The notes: generated by a model not told the origin, from the letters alone. DNA of 14,535 nt from Desulfomicrobiaceae bacterium (GCA_003530935.1 DPEO01000037.1:1-14535); one strand, 5' to 3'. Shown: positions 6,431 through 14,280, counted from the stretch's first letter. Program-made: numbers and translations.

Positions 6431-8206
6431 ATGTATTTGGTGGATCCCAGTCAATATCCTTCGCAGCCTGGCGTATATCTCTTCCGGGGCCCAGGGCAGG
6501 AAGTGCTCTATGTCGGCAAGGCCAAGGACCTGCGCCGTCGGTTGGCTTCGTACACTGCTTCTGCGCGCCTTCCTATCAAGACACAGGCCATGCTGCGGCG
6601 TGCGGAAAGTTTGGAGACCATCTGCACTGCTACGGAAAAAGAGGCCCTGCTGCTCGAAGCAAGCCTCATCAAAACACATCGTCCCAAATACAACATCGTC
6701 CTACGGGACGATAAAAATTATCTTCTTTTTGCCATCGACCACCAGCATCCCTATCCTGCCCTCCGTATCGTACGCAGGATGCGCAAATCTTCCACTACTT
6801 CCTATTTTGGTCCATATACGTCGGCGCTTTCTGCCAGAAATACACGCCGCATCATCGACCGTATTTTTCTACTGCGCAAATGCCGGGACACGGTATTTGC
6901 CAATCGAGTACGCCCGTGCCTTCAATACCATATCGGGCGGTGCTTGGCGCCATGCTGTTTGCAAGTCTCTCGGGAAGAATATGCCGCCTTGGTGCGCCAG
7001 GTGGAACTCTTTCTCAGCGGCAAAAGCGCTGAGCTGCTGTCCCGGTTGCGCCAGGAGATGCACGACGCCTCTCAAGCCTTGGCTTTTGAACGGGCGGCGG
7101 AGTTGCGCGACCAGATTCGGGCGATTGAGGCCACGGTGGAAGGGCAGGCCGTGGTGGCTCCGGGTGAGGCCGAGGACTTGGACGTGTGGAGCGCGGTGAA
7201 GACTGACGAGGGTGTCGGCGTGGCCGTGGTGTACGTGCGCCAAGGTCGGGTGCTGGGGGCAAACCGTTTTCGGGTGGCGGCTCCGGCGGCCGACGAGGCA
7301 CTCCAGGCGGCGGTGGTGCAATTTTACGCTGCAGGCCGTCTTATTCCTCCGGCCGTGATGGCGCAGCCTGCGCTGCCGGTCACGGTGCTGGAGGCCGTGG
7401 CAGAGCTCGCCGGGCACCCGGTGCGGCTGCGTTCTGTGCGGGGGACGCGGCTTCGGGGGCTTGTCCGCATGGCCCAGGCCAATGCCCGGGAAGCCACTGC
7501 GGCACCGCGGCAGCTTGCGTGGGAGGCGGTGGTCGGTCCTGGTCGCCAGGTACGCCGGGTGGAGGCGGTGGATGTCTCGCACCTTCAGGGGCAGGGGGTG
7601 CGGGCTGGCATGGTGGTGTTCGAGGACGGCGCCCCGGTGCCTCAGCACTACCGGCACTACGCTCTGCCGGAAGCCGAAGGAACGGGCGACGATCTGCAGG
7701 CGCTCACGCTGTGGGCGCAGCGCCGTTTGGCCGCAGGGCCGCCCTGGCCGGATCTTGTGGTGGTGGATGGCGGCCAGGGGCAGGTGGGGGCGGTGGCCCG
7801 CGTTTTGGGCGAGGTGGGATGCGCCATCGTGGGGGTGGCTAAAGGGCCGAGCCGCCGGGCCGGCGAACTGGAGGACCGCGCCGTCGTGCCCGGCCGTAAG
7901 AACCCCTTGCCCTTGCGTCCGGGCTCGCCGGAACTCCTTTTTCTGCAGCGGGTGCGGGACGCCGCCCACCGTTTCGTCCTTGCCGGCCAGCGGGCAAGCC
8001 GCCGCAGGCGTTTGGCTTCCGAGTTGGAGTCTCTTCCTGGGGTGGGGACCAAGACCGCGGCGCTGCTGCGTCAACGTTTCGCCCGGGTGTCCGAGCTCGC
8101 GCACGCCACCGAGGAGGATGTGGTGGCCCTCGGCATTGGACGGCGGCGCGCCCAGGCCATTCTGGAGGCGGCCCGTCTCCAGGCATCCGAGGAGCAGTCC
8201 TCGTGA
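6431..8206 (+). CDS. uvrC: Excinuclease ABC subunit C (UvrC)
   Basis: UvrC makes the two incisions flanking a DNA lesion once UvrA and UvrB have loaded, in nucleotide excision repair. The 591 residues are near the usual ~600. The N-terminal GIY-YIG nuclease carries GVY (14-16) and YVG (27-29), and the EALLLEASLIKTHRPKYN segment follows. Cys151, 163, 171 and 175 keep the spacing of the four cysteines reported to bind an iron-sulfur cluster in E. coli UvrC. The UVR helix that contacts UvrB spans about 200-233. The RNase H-like nuclease shows Asp381 (DVSH), Asp446 (VVDGG) and His513 (RDAAHRF). A helix-hairpin-helix pair (LPGVGTKTAALL) closes the protein. The ATG at 6431 is preferred because the family's PGVYLF motif follows directly and a GGGGGA site lies 4 nt upstream; the open frame extends to 6377 without support. 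It overlaps pabBC by 4 nt. Confidence 0.97.
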   Translation: MYLVDPSQYPSQPGVYLFRGPGQEVLYVGKAKDLRRRLASYTASARLPIKTQAMLRRAESLETICTATEKEALLLEASLIKTHRPKYNIVLRDDKNYLLFAIDHQHPYPALRIVRRMRKSSTTSYFGPYTSALSARNTRRIIDRIFLLRKCRDTVFANRVRPCLQYHIGRCLAPCCLQVSREEYAALVRQVELFLSGKSAELLSRLRQEMHDASQALAFERAAELRDQIRAIEATVEGQAVVAPGEAEDLDVWSAVKTDEGVGVAVVYVRQGRVLGANRFRVAAPAADEALQAAVVQFYAAGRLIPPAVMAQPALPVTVLEAVAELAGHPVRLRSVRGTRLRGLVRMAQANAREATAAPRQLAWEAVVGPGRQVRRVEAVDVSHLQGQGVRAGMVVFEDGAPVPQHYRHYALPEAEGTGDDLQALTLWAQRRLAAGPPWPDLVVVDGGQGQVGAVARVLGEVGCAIVGVAKGPSRRAGELEDRAVVPGRKNPLPLRPGSPELLFLQRVRDAAHRFVLAGQRASRRRRLASELESLPGVGTKTAALLRQRFARVSELAHATEEDVVALGIGRRRAQAILEAARLQASEEQSS

Positions 8207-9945
8207 TCCGCGCAGCGATCGCCCATGGCAGCGGGCGTAAGCTTTTGCTGTACGAGAACCCTTGCGCCGTAGAGGCGGCATTTGGGCCAGACGAAGTGTT
8301 GCCCGTGCTCTCTCGGGTGGAGGCCGCGGTAGAAAACCACGGACTGCATGCCGTGGGCATGGTGAGCTATGAGGCGGCCGCGGCCATGGATTCGGCTTTG
8401 CCATGGCGCGACCCTGGGCCGTGGCCACTGGTGTGGTTTGGTCTTTTTGCGCCACGCTGTCGCGAAGTGTTGTGTCCCGAACCCGAGGGCCTCACGCTGC
8501 CTGTCTGGACGCCTGAACTGGGGCCCGGGGCCTATGGCCGGGCCATTGACCGCATCCGTGAATTTCTTGCTGCCGGGGAAACCTACCAGGTCAACATGAC
8601 ATACCGGCTGCGCGCTCCGTTTGCGGGGGATCCGTGGTCGCTTTTTTGCCATCTTTTCTTGTACCAACCCTCCCCGCACGCGGTGTATCTCGAGACAGAG
8701 CATTGGGCCGTGTGCAGTGCTTCGCCAGAGCTTTTTTTCCGCCGCGTGGGCGGGAGCCTGATCTCCCGTCCCATGAAGGGTACTGCCCCGCGGGGGCGCT
8801 TTCGGGAGGAAGATGCACTCCAGGCGGCAGCGCTGCGGGAATCCACCAAAGAGCGGGCGGAAAACGTCATGGTCGTGGACATGGTGCGCCACGACCTGGG
8901 GAGGGTGTGCCTGCCTGCGAGTGTGCGGGTGCCTCGCCTTTGGTGTGTGGAGCGTTATCCCACGGTGTGGCAGATGACTTCGCTCGTGTGGGGGCGTACC
9001 GATGCAGGCCTGCCCCAGGTCTTTCAAGCGCTCTTCCCGGCGGCCTCCATCACCGGAGCTCCGAAGGTGCGAACCGCTCAGATCATTCAGGAAATCGAGC
9101 CTTCCGCTCGCCGCGTGTACACAGGCGCCTTGGGATGGGTGCGGCCGGGCCGTCGCGCCCACTTCAACGTCGCCATCCGGACGGTGTTGGTGGACCGCTT
9201 GCGCAGCGAAGCAGAGTATGGAGTGGGCGGGGGTATTGTTTGGGATTCCGCGGCCCCCTCCGAGTGGAGGGAAACCCTTCTCAAGGCGCGGGTGTTGGGG
9301 CCTCGGCCCCCGGCCTTCGGGCTGGTGGAAACCATGCGTGCCACGCCTTGGGGCGTCCCCTTGTGGCCATGGCACCGGAAACGTTTGGCGGAGTCGGCGC
9401 AGTATTTTGGCTTCCGCGTCCCGTGGTCCACGCTGGAGGAAGAATGCACGCAGCATTGCCGAGGCCTGGCACACCCCGCAGTGCTCCGCTTGGAACTTTG
9501 GCCTGATGGGCGCCGACATTGGAGCATCCGACCGCTGCCGCGCCCCGTTCGGCCGTACCGGCTGGTTTTCGCCGAACATGCTGTGGATGAGCGCGATCCC
9601 CGTGTCTGTCACAAGACCACCGTGCGTCGGCATTTGGATGCCGAGCGCTCCCGAGCCAGTGCATTGGGGGCGCATGACGCCATTTTGGTGAACCGCCAGG
9701 GCCAAGTCACGGAAACCACCATCGCCTCTATTTTGGTGCTCTTTCAGGGGCAGTGGATCACGCCGCCGCGAAGCTCTGGGCTCGTGCCCGGCGTGTTGCG
9801 GCAGCGGCTTTTGGCCCGCGCCGTGGTGCGGGAGGCGACGCTCACCCCCGAAACACTTTGCTGCGCCCAGCGCGTGCTCCTGGTGAATGCTGTGCGTGGG
9901 GCGTGGCCGGCCGTGGTCGTCCACGAAGGCGGGCCAGGTGGGTGA
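8203..9945 (+). CDS. pabB: Fused aminodeoxychorismate synthase component I / aminodeoxychorismate lyase (PabB-PabC)
   Basis: This 580-residue protein joins two steps of p-aminobenzoate (folate precursor) synthesis. The PabB part (about 1-365) makes 4-amino-4-deoxychorismate from chorismate and ammonia. Its chorismate-binding motifs include YQVNMTYRL, SASPELFF, PMKGTAPRG with Lys192, VVDMVRHDLGRV, SITGAPKVRTAQIIQEIEP and FNVAIRTV. The PabC part (about 370-580) is a class IV PLP fold that releases pyruvate. It shows GLVETMR, CHKTTVRRHLD with the probable Schiff-base Lys471, VTETTIASI with Glu504, and GLVPGVLRQRLL. The start is a GTG at 8203 that overlaps the uvrC stop (GTGA) and has AGGAG at 8190-8194. 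The PabB N-terminal region is shorter than in stand-alone E. coli PabB. No glutaminase (PabA/TrpG) is encoded nearby, so it must come from elsewhere. Confidence 0.94.
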   Translation: MIRAAIAHGSGRKLLLYENPCAVEAAFGPDEVLPVLSRVEAAVENHGLHAVGMVSYEAAAAMDSALPWRDPGPWPLVWFGLFAPRCREVLCPEPEGLTLPVWTPELGPGAYGRAIDRIREFLAAGETYQVNMTYRLRAPFAGDPWSLFCHLFLYQPSPHAVYLETEHWAVCSASPELFFRRVGGSLISRPMKGTAPRGRFREEDALQAAALRESTKERAENVMVVDMVRHDLGRVCLPASVRVPRLWCVERYPTVWQMTSLVWGRTDAGLPQVFQALFPAASITGAPKVRTAQIIQEIEPSARRVYTGALGWVRPGRRAHFNVAIRTVLVDRLRSEAEYGVGGGIVWDSAAPSEWRETLLKARVLGPRPPAFGLVETMRATPWGVPLWPWHRKRLAESAQYFGFRVPWSTLEEECTQHCRGLAHPAVLRLELWPDGRRHWSIRPLPRPVRPYRLVFAEHAVDERDPRVCHKTTVRRHLDAERSRASALGAHDAILVNRQGQVTETTIASILVLFQGQWITPPRSSGLVPGVLRQRLLARAVVREATLTPETLCCAQRVLLVNAVRGAWPAVVVHEGGPGG

Positions 9946-9959
9946 TGCCGCCTGGCCCG
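9930..9959 (+). terminator. Strong hairpin at the end of pabBC, possible terminator
   Basis: CGGGCCAGG (9930-9938) pairs perfectly with CCTGGCCCG (9951-9959), and three further pairs (one G-T) extend the stem to 12 bp around a 6-nt loop. The pabBC stop codon (9943-9945) lies in the loop. No T-run follows on either strand, so intrinsic termination is uncertain. Its position between convergent genes favours a role at transcript ends. The rest of the gap up to 10047 shows nothing else I can support. Confidence 0.5.
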
Positions 9960-10047
9960 GAGCAGTTGGCGTGTTGTAAGAGGTCCGCGCCGAATACTTT
10001 CCTCCCCCGAAGTGCTGGCATCTTCCGGGATGGAGGCGCCATGACCG

Positions 10048-10575
10048 CTAGGATGCCGAAGGGGCTTCGGGATCTTGGGCGGTTGCCGGGGCATCCTCGG
10101 GCTTGGACTCTCCTGGATCGGATTCTTCTGACGTCTCGGCTGGGGTGACCGCACGGCTGGGAGCGATGACTCGGGCGTAGATGAGGGCTAGAATGATTCC
10201 AGCCACCAGGAAAATCACGTCGCGCACGAGGGCGAAGAGCATGGATCCGGTGGTGCCGGTGGTGAAGCATCCGCAATCGATGTCGATGCCTCGAGCCATG
10301 GCGATGGCGATGCTCGTGGCAAAACCGGCGAAGAGGAGATTGGCGAGCCAGAGGGCCGGACCTATGAGGACGTCACACACCAAGAGTATCGCAAGCAGGG
10401 CCTCGAGCCATGGGAGCACCAGGGCGATGGCGTTGACGGCGGCAGTGGGCACCAGGTCGTAGCGGGCGATGGCCAGGGCGAAGCCTGCGGGGTCGAGCAA
10501 TTTGTGCGGTACCGCGGCAATGAGCACCACGGCCAGGAAATAGCGAAGATAGCGGTAGGCGGACAACGCGGACAT
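10048..10575 (-). CDS. MauE/DoxX-family membrane protein
   Basis: This 175-residue integral membrane protein belongs to the DoxX-like/MauE group, members of which are linked to disulfide or thiol redox chemistry in the cell envelope. Four hydrophobic segments lie at about 12-25, 46-70, 75-96 and 114-136. The family-type sequence KLLDPAGFALAIARYDLVP follows the first, and IDIDCGCF with Cys101 and Cys103 lies between the third and fourth. With positive residues at the N-terminus (Arg8, Arg11) placing it inside, the CGC loop would face the periplasm. The C-terminal ~35 residues are an acidic Pro/Ala/Glu-rich tail. It starts 9 nt after the rhodanese gene's stop, and its AAGGAG site overlaps that stop (TAAGGAG). 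The pair therefore forms a tight operon and probably acts together. The exact substrate is unknown. Confidence 0.85.
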   Translation of the reverse strand: MSALSAYRYLRYFLAVVLIAAVPHKLLDPAGFALAIARYDLVPTAAVNAIALVLPWLEALLAILLVCDVLIGPALWLANLLFAGFATSIAIAMARGIDIDCGCFTTGTTGSMLFALVRDVIFLVAGIILALIYARVIAPSRAVTPAETSEESDPGESKPEDAPATAQDPEAPSAS

Positions 10576-10584
10576 GGGAGCTCC

Positions 10585-11370
10585 TTAGGGGTTGAGGCCA
10601 GTGGTCGTGGGCAGGTGCTCGTCCTGCCACAGGCTCCAGCCATTGACGAAGACCAGGACGGTGGACACCCCGCGGGCCCGAAGGGCCTCGGCCAGTTCCT
10701 CCGAGAGCGGACAGAGCTCGCCGTCGCAGTACGTCACCACCGTCTTGCCTTCGATATGCGGGGCGATTTGCGGCCAGAGGCGGTCGAGCTCCGTAGGCGG
10801 TACGCACAGCGCTCCGGGGATGTGCCCTTGGGCATAGGTGTCGGGATCTCGGGCATCGAGAAACACCGCCTGGCCTGAAAGATGGAGCTGCAGGGCGTCG
10901 GCCACGGAGAGCGCCGCAGCGGGCTCTTCTGCCTGGGCAGACGCCGTTTCCTGGGCGACGGGCGTCTCTGGTGGCGCTGCCTGGGCCGCCTCTTGCGGCT
11001 GCTGGGACGCATCCGAGACCGGGGCTTCGGGTGTCGTCTGTGCTTCGGCTGGTTCCGTCTGGGGGGCGTTTTCCATCATTGGGGCAGGAGACTGCATGGC
11101 CGGGGCGGGCTCTGCATGCGGAGGTGTTTGGTCTTCTGCAGGCGCTGGTGTCGGGGCCTCCGCCGCGGGGGAAGTTGGTGTCTCGGGCGCCGCGGTGCTT
11201 GGCGCCTGGGGACTTGGCTGCGCGGGTGCTGGTGCCGGAGCGGGCACGAAGGCCTCGGTGCGCACCCATGCCAAGGGAGTGGGGCGCCACTGGTTGAAGC
11301 ACAAGGCGAGCAGGGTCGCCGTGGCGACGATGGCCAGGGTACAGAGTGCGGTTCGGGAGGAAGATCGCAT
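10585..11370 (-). CDS. Membrane-anchored rhodanese-domain protein with Pro/Ala-rich linker
   Basis: This 261-residue protein has an N-terminal membrane anchor (about 8-24), a low-complexity Pro/Ala/Glu/Gln linker (about 42-150) and a single rhodanese domain (about 153-250). The domain shows FLDARDPDTYAQGHIPGA (170-187) and the active-site loop CDGELC (215-220), with Cys215 in the position of the persulfide-carrying cysteine. Single-domain rhodaneses move sulfane sulfur or act as thiol carriers. A basic N-terminus before the anchor suggests the domain is on the periplasmic side. The start at 11370 has a GGAG site 5 nt upstream. It lies 27 nt after the uridylyltransferase gene and 9 nt before the MauE-like gene, pointing to one transcript. 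The second cysteine (Cys220) in the loop would allow a disulfide. The sulfur substrate is unknown. Confidence 0.88.
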   Translation of the reverse strand: MRSSSRTALCTLAIVATATLLALCFNQWRPTPLAWVRTEAFVPAPAPAPAQPSPQAPSTAAPETPTSPAAEAPTPAPAEDQTPPHAEPAPAMQSPAPMMENAPQTEPAEAQTTPEAPVSDASQQPQEAAQAAPPETPVAQETASAQAEEPAAALSVADALQLHLSGQAVFLDARDPDTYAQGHIPGALCVPPTELDRLWPQIAPHIEGKTVVTYCDGELCPLSEELAEALRARGVSTVLVFVNGWSLWQDEHLPTTTGLNP

Positions 11371-11397
11371 ACGGGCTCCGCAGTGGGGGTTGTGGGT

Positions 11398-12843
11398 TTA
11401 GAGGTGGACCTCGCCGGTCAAATGCGTCCCTGGGGGGATGCTTCGCGGCAGGGGGGTGGCGTTGACGATGTGCACATGCCCGGAGAGCCGGACGCCGGCC
11501 TCGAAGGTGACGTCGCCCTCCACCCGAAGAGAGTCGCACTCCATGAGGCTTGGGGCGCCGTTTGGAAAGCGTTGCAGAAACATGTCGATCTTTTTGTAAA
11601 ATTTTTCATCCAAACGGATGGTGGGCAGGGGATGGGTCCGCTTGGGATTGGGCACGATGGTGTCGTGTTCGGTGCGCAAAAAAAGGTCCGACATGACCAA
11701 AAGCAGATCTGCGGTGGTCTTGACCGGAGCAAAGCGTTTGCGCGGCACGACCACGGCCTGGGCGTTGTAGAAGCTGCTAATGGCCGACCCCATGGCGGTT
11801 TCCAATTGGAATACTGCCGGCGAATCAGGGTCACGGGGGTCCAGGGTCTTGGGATTGATAATGAGGTCCAGCGGCATGAGCCGGTGCGAGACGAACACGG
11901 ACTGGAGCACCCGCAGATCCACCCAGATGGAGTTGGTGTTGAAGAAGCGGAACTTTTCGATGTCCGAGAACGAATCCATTTCGCAGTCCGGGCACTGGGC
12001 CACTTCCCGCAACGCCAACCGATTGGTCTTGAGCAGCCGGCAAAGATGGCCGCCTTTTTTGTCCTGCTCCGTGCGTCGAGCCACTTCCATGAGGAACGGG
12101 AGATTGTGCCGCACCATATAGCCCAAAAGGCGACGATTCATAATGGCGCCGAGGTTGTCGGCGTTGGAGATAAAGGCGTAGTAGTAATCGTTTTCCAGCA
12201 ATGCATCGAGCATGCCCGAGGTGACGAGGGCGGTGTAGATATCGCCGTGCCCTGGGGGATTCCACTCGAGTTCTGGATTCTTCGGCCATTTAGCTGGAGT
12301 GAGGTCCTGGGCGAGGATCTTGGGGAAACGGTGCTGTAAGAACGCCAAGGGAATACCGGTGCCGCCATTGGAGAATCCTTGGATGGCGAGCATGGTTTCG
12401 GTGTGGGTCCGAAAGCTGTTCATAAAGACCTGCGGGAACTCCACGCCGTAGCGTTGGCGGATTTTTTGGGCCTGCATGAGGATGAGGTCGAGGAAGGTGA
12501 AGCCATCTTTGACCGGGATCAGGCTTTTGGGGCCTTCGAGTCCCATGCTCGTGCCCAGCCCGCCGTTGAGCTTGATGACTACGGTGTGGCGCAGGGCCTT
12601 TTCGCCGTCTTCTTTGTATTCCTCCAATTGTTCGTAGTCCGGCAGCTCCCGGTCCTCCACGGGGAGGATTTCCCGGTCCGAGAGCTTGCCTTGGGCGCCG
12701 TAGAGAAATTGGTTGAAGTAACACTTGAAGGTGTTGATGACGATGGCGGGCATGCCCTGTTCTTCCATCTTCAGGGCAAAGGGCCGAAAGAGTTCCGTGA
12801 GCTCTTGATCAGCAAGGGTGACGCAGGAAAGGGAGTTACTCAT
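11398..12843 (-). CDS. UTP-glucose-1-phosphate uridylyltransferase, eukaryote-type UDPGP family
   Basis: This 481-residue enzyme should make UDP-glucose from UTP and glucose-1-phosphate, a cytoplasmic step that feeds polysaccharide and glycoconjugate synthesis. It belongs to the UDPGP (UGP1) family usual in eukaryotes and not to the GalU family usual in bacteria. Motifs are the nucleotide-binding KLNGGLGTSMGLEGPKSLIP (about 91-110), NPPGHGDIY (about 195-203), FISNADNLGA (about 224-233), FFNTNSIWV (about 300-308) and INPKTLDP (about 330-337). The C-terminus (SLRVEGDVTFEAGVRLSGHV) looks like the family's left-handed beta-helix. A related UDP-N-acetylhexosamine activity cannot be excluded. The chosen ATG (12843) has AAGGAG 5 nt upstream; the in-frame ATG at 12870 does not. 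It follows the hybrid kinase gene by 39 nt. Confidence 0.9.
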   Translation of the reverse strand: MSNSLSCVTLADQELTELFRPFALKMEEQGMPAIVINTFKCYFNQFLYGAQGKLSDREILPVEDRELPDYEQLEEYKEDGEKALRHTVVIKLNGGLGTSMGLEGPKSLIPVKDGFTFLDLILMQAQKIRQRYGVEFPQVFMNSFRTHTETMLAIQGFSNGGTGIPLAFLQHRFPKILAQDLTPAKWPKNPELEWNPPGHGDIYTALVTSGMLDALLENDYYYAFISNADNLGAIMNRRLLGYMVRHNLPFLMEVARRTEQDKKGGHLCRLLKTNRLALREVAQCPDCEMDSFSDIEKFRFFNTNSIWVDLRVLQSVFVSHRLMPLDLIINPKTLDPRDPDSPAVFQLETAMGSAISSFYNAQAVVVPRKRFAPVKTTADLLLVMSDLFLRTEHDTIVPNPKRTHPLPTIRLDEKFYKKIDMFLQRFPNGAPSLMECDSLRVEGDVTFEAGVRLSGHVHIVNATPLPRSIPPGTHLTGEVHL

Positions 12844-12848
12844 GGGGA

Positions 12849-12854
12849 CTCCTT
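12849..12854 (-). promoter_or_regulatory. Ribosome binding site that fixes the uridylyltransferase start
   Basis: AAGGAG on the minus strand lies 5 nt before the ATG at 12843. This favours the shorter 481-residue protein over one with nine extra residues starting at 12870. Confidence 0.8.
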
Positions 12855-12882
12855 GATAACGGCGGTACAAGCAAGCGAAGCC

Positions 12883-14280
12883 TTAGGAAAAAGTGGCCGC
12901 GGACACAAGGCCGGGATGGGCGCACGGCAGGTGCAGTTGCACAATGAGGGTCTGGTCGGTGATATGCGACTCCATGTCTCCGTTTTGGCGGGCCATGAGA
13001 CGGCGGCACACATCCAGATGGTGGTGTCTCACGTGCGGAAGCGGGGCAGGAGAGATCTCGAGGTTCACACCAGCGGTTTTTCCCTCACGGAGGATTCGTG
13101 CAAGGATATGACCGCCAGCGGCGAGGCTGTCTTGGGCATACTGGATGACGGAGAGCAGTGCCCGGTGGGTGAGCTCGGTGTTGGCCTGCACCAGGGGGGC
13201 TGCATCCTCACGGACCTCCCAGGTAATGCCCATGCGTTCCAGGTGGTGGCTGAGGATGCGGAAGATGAAAGTCACGGCGCTGGCAATGGAGATGGTTTCA
13301 ATGGCCGCAGGCGGAGGGTCCAAGAGCGGCTCCAGGCGCTCCCAGATACTGTCGAGGCGACGACACTCATGGCGTAAAAGCGCACATTCCGCGTCGTCGG
13401 GGTAGCGTTCCTCAAGAATGCGCGTAAGCCCGCCCAAGGCCACGAGTGGGTTGCGGACTTCATGGGCCAGTTCTTGCGCCAGGGTGTGGAGCGCCATCTG
13501 ACGCTCGTTGGAGAGAAACATGCGATCTAAATAGGTGTGGTGCGTGATGTCGAGCAGGATTCCTTCCACCCGTCGGGGTTCGCTTTCGTAGCGGTTGGCG
13601 ATGAAATGCACTTGGAGTACCAGTGGGTAGCCCTGTTTATGGGTGAATCGGAAGTCCAGCTTGGACGTAAAATGGGTCCCATCGAATATCTTGCTGATAT
13701 TGTTTAGAAATATTTTTCGGTCATCTTTATGGATAAGATGGAGAAACTTGAGGGGATAGTTTTGGAGTTCCGATACGCTGTAGCCGAGAACGTGTTCGGT
13801 TTTGTGGGTAAGGAATGTAAAATCGAGATCTTTGGTGAAGCTGAAAAGGATAATGGGAAGGTTGTGAATGAGTGTATGGAGGCGCGCCTGCGTGGCGCGC
13901 ATGCGCTCTTGGAGTTGGCTTTGCTCCAGGCAGTTGCGGATGGTTTGGGCGAGGATTTCGAGGCTGGCGATGGGCTTGATGATATAGTCCCACGCTCCGG
14001 CTTTGAATGCCTGAGCAGCGCTTTGGGCATAGTTTTTGGCCGAGATGACGAGTACGGGGACATAGGGGCGCAGATCGTGCATGGTCTGCAGGAGGGAAAG
14101 TGTGTCGTCTTCTCCGAGAATGAGGTCGAGAAGTACCCCATGTGGAGGGGTTTCGGTAAAGCACTGCAAGGCGGAGGCCGCATCTGCTGCCTCGGATACG
14201 CAATACCCTTCTTCGGTGAGCCAGTGGGCAACAGCGGCGCGGAAGAGGGGATCGTCATCCACGACCAAAAGACGTTTCAT
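12883..14280 (-). CDS. REC-PAS-histidine kinase hybrid with degenerate ATP-binding domain
   Basis: This 465-residue protein has no membrane segment and should be cytoplasmic. An N-terminal receiver domain (about 1-118) is complete: Asp8, Asp9, phospho-acceptor Asp52, Ser80 and Lys102. A PAS domain follows (about 130-250) with LGYSVSEL and a PAC-like end (EGILLDITHHTYLDRM). The dimerisation/phospho-acceptor helix has QELAHEVRNPLVALGG with His273; the HEVRN arrangement resembles NtrB-type kinases. The C-terminal domain, which should bind ATP, is abnormal: the N-box is replaced by LLSVIQYAQDSL (about 375-386), no DxGxG or GxGxGL motif can be seen, and the ATP lid appears deleted (ISPAPLPHVRHHHLDVCRRLM). 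It therefore probably cannot use ATP as a normal kinase and may act as a phosphatase or phosphotransfer protein. The start overlaps the stop of the sigma54 activator gene upstream by 4 nt, so they are likely partners. Confidence 0.88.
   Translation of the reverse strand: MKRLLVVDDDPLFRAAVAHWLTEEGYCVSEAADAASALQCFTETPPHGVLLDLILGEDDTLSLLQTMHDLRPYVPVLVISAKNYAQSAAQAFKAGAWDYIIKPIASLEILAQTIRNCLEQSQLQERMRATQARLHTLIHNLPIILFSFTKDLDFTFLTHKTEHVLGYSVSELQNYPLKFLHLIHKDDRKIFLNNISKIFDGTHFTSKLDFRFTHKQGYPLVLQVHFIANRYESEPRRVEGILLDITHHTYLDRMFLSNERQMALHTLAQELAHEVRNPLVALGGLTRILEERYPDDAECALLRHECRRLDSIWERLEPLLDPPPAAIETISIASAVTFIFRILSHHLERMGITWEVREDAAPLVQANTELTHRALLSVIQYAQDSLAAGGHILARILREGKTAGVNLEISPAPLPHVRHHHLDVCRRLMARQNGDMESHITDQTLIVQLHLPCAHPGLVSAATFS
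13882..13900. repeat. Short perfect inverted repeat inside the hybrid kinase gene
   Basis: GCGCGCC (13882-13888) and GGCGCGC (13894-13900) form a 7-bp all-GC stem with a 5-nt loop. It lies in the coding region between the REC and PAS domains. No role can be assigned. Confidence 0.35.

Noticed and set aside
6869..8455. Open frame of 528 codons on the minus strand opposite uvrC
   Set aside because: It runs across the uvrC/pabBC junction and has the low-complexity composition of an antisense GC-rich frame.
8071..9924. Long open frame (617 codons) on the minus strand opposite pabBC
   Set aside because: It is the mirror of a well-supported PabB-PabC gene in GC-rich DNA; the translation is Pro/Arg/His-rich and has no family motif.
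10056..10070. CCGAAG/CTTCGG hairpin at the end of the MauE-like gene as a terminator
   Set aside because: The stem is only 6 bp with a 3-nt loop and no T-run follows on the minus strand.
10882..12339. Open frame of 485 codons on the plus strand opposite the rhodanese and uridylyltransferase genes
   Set aside because: It spans two recognisable genes and its first part is the antisense of the low-complexity Pro/Ala linker; it contains no domain.
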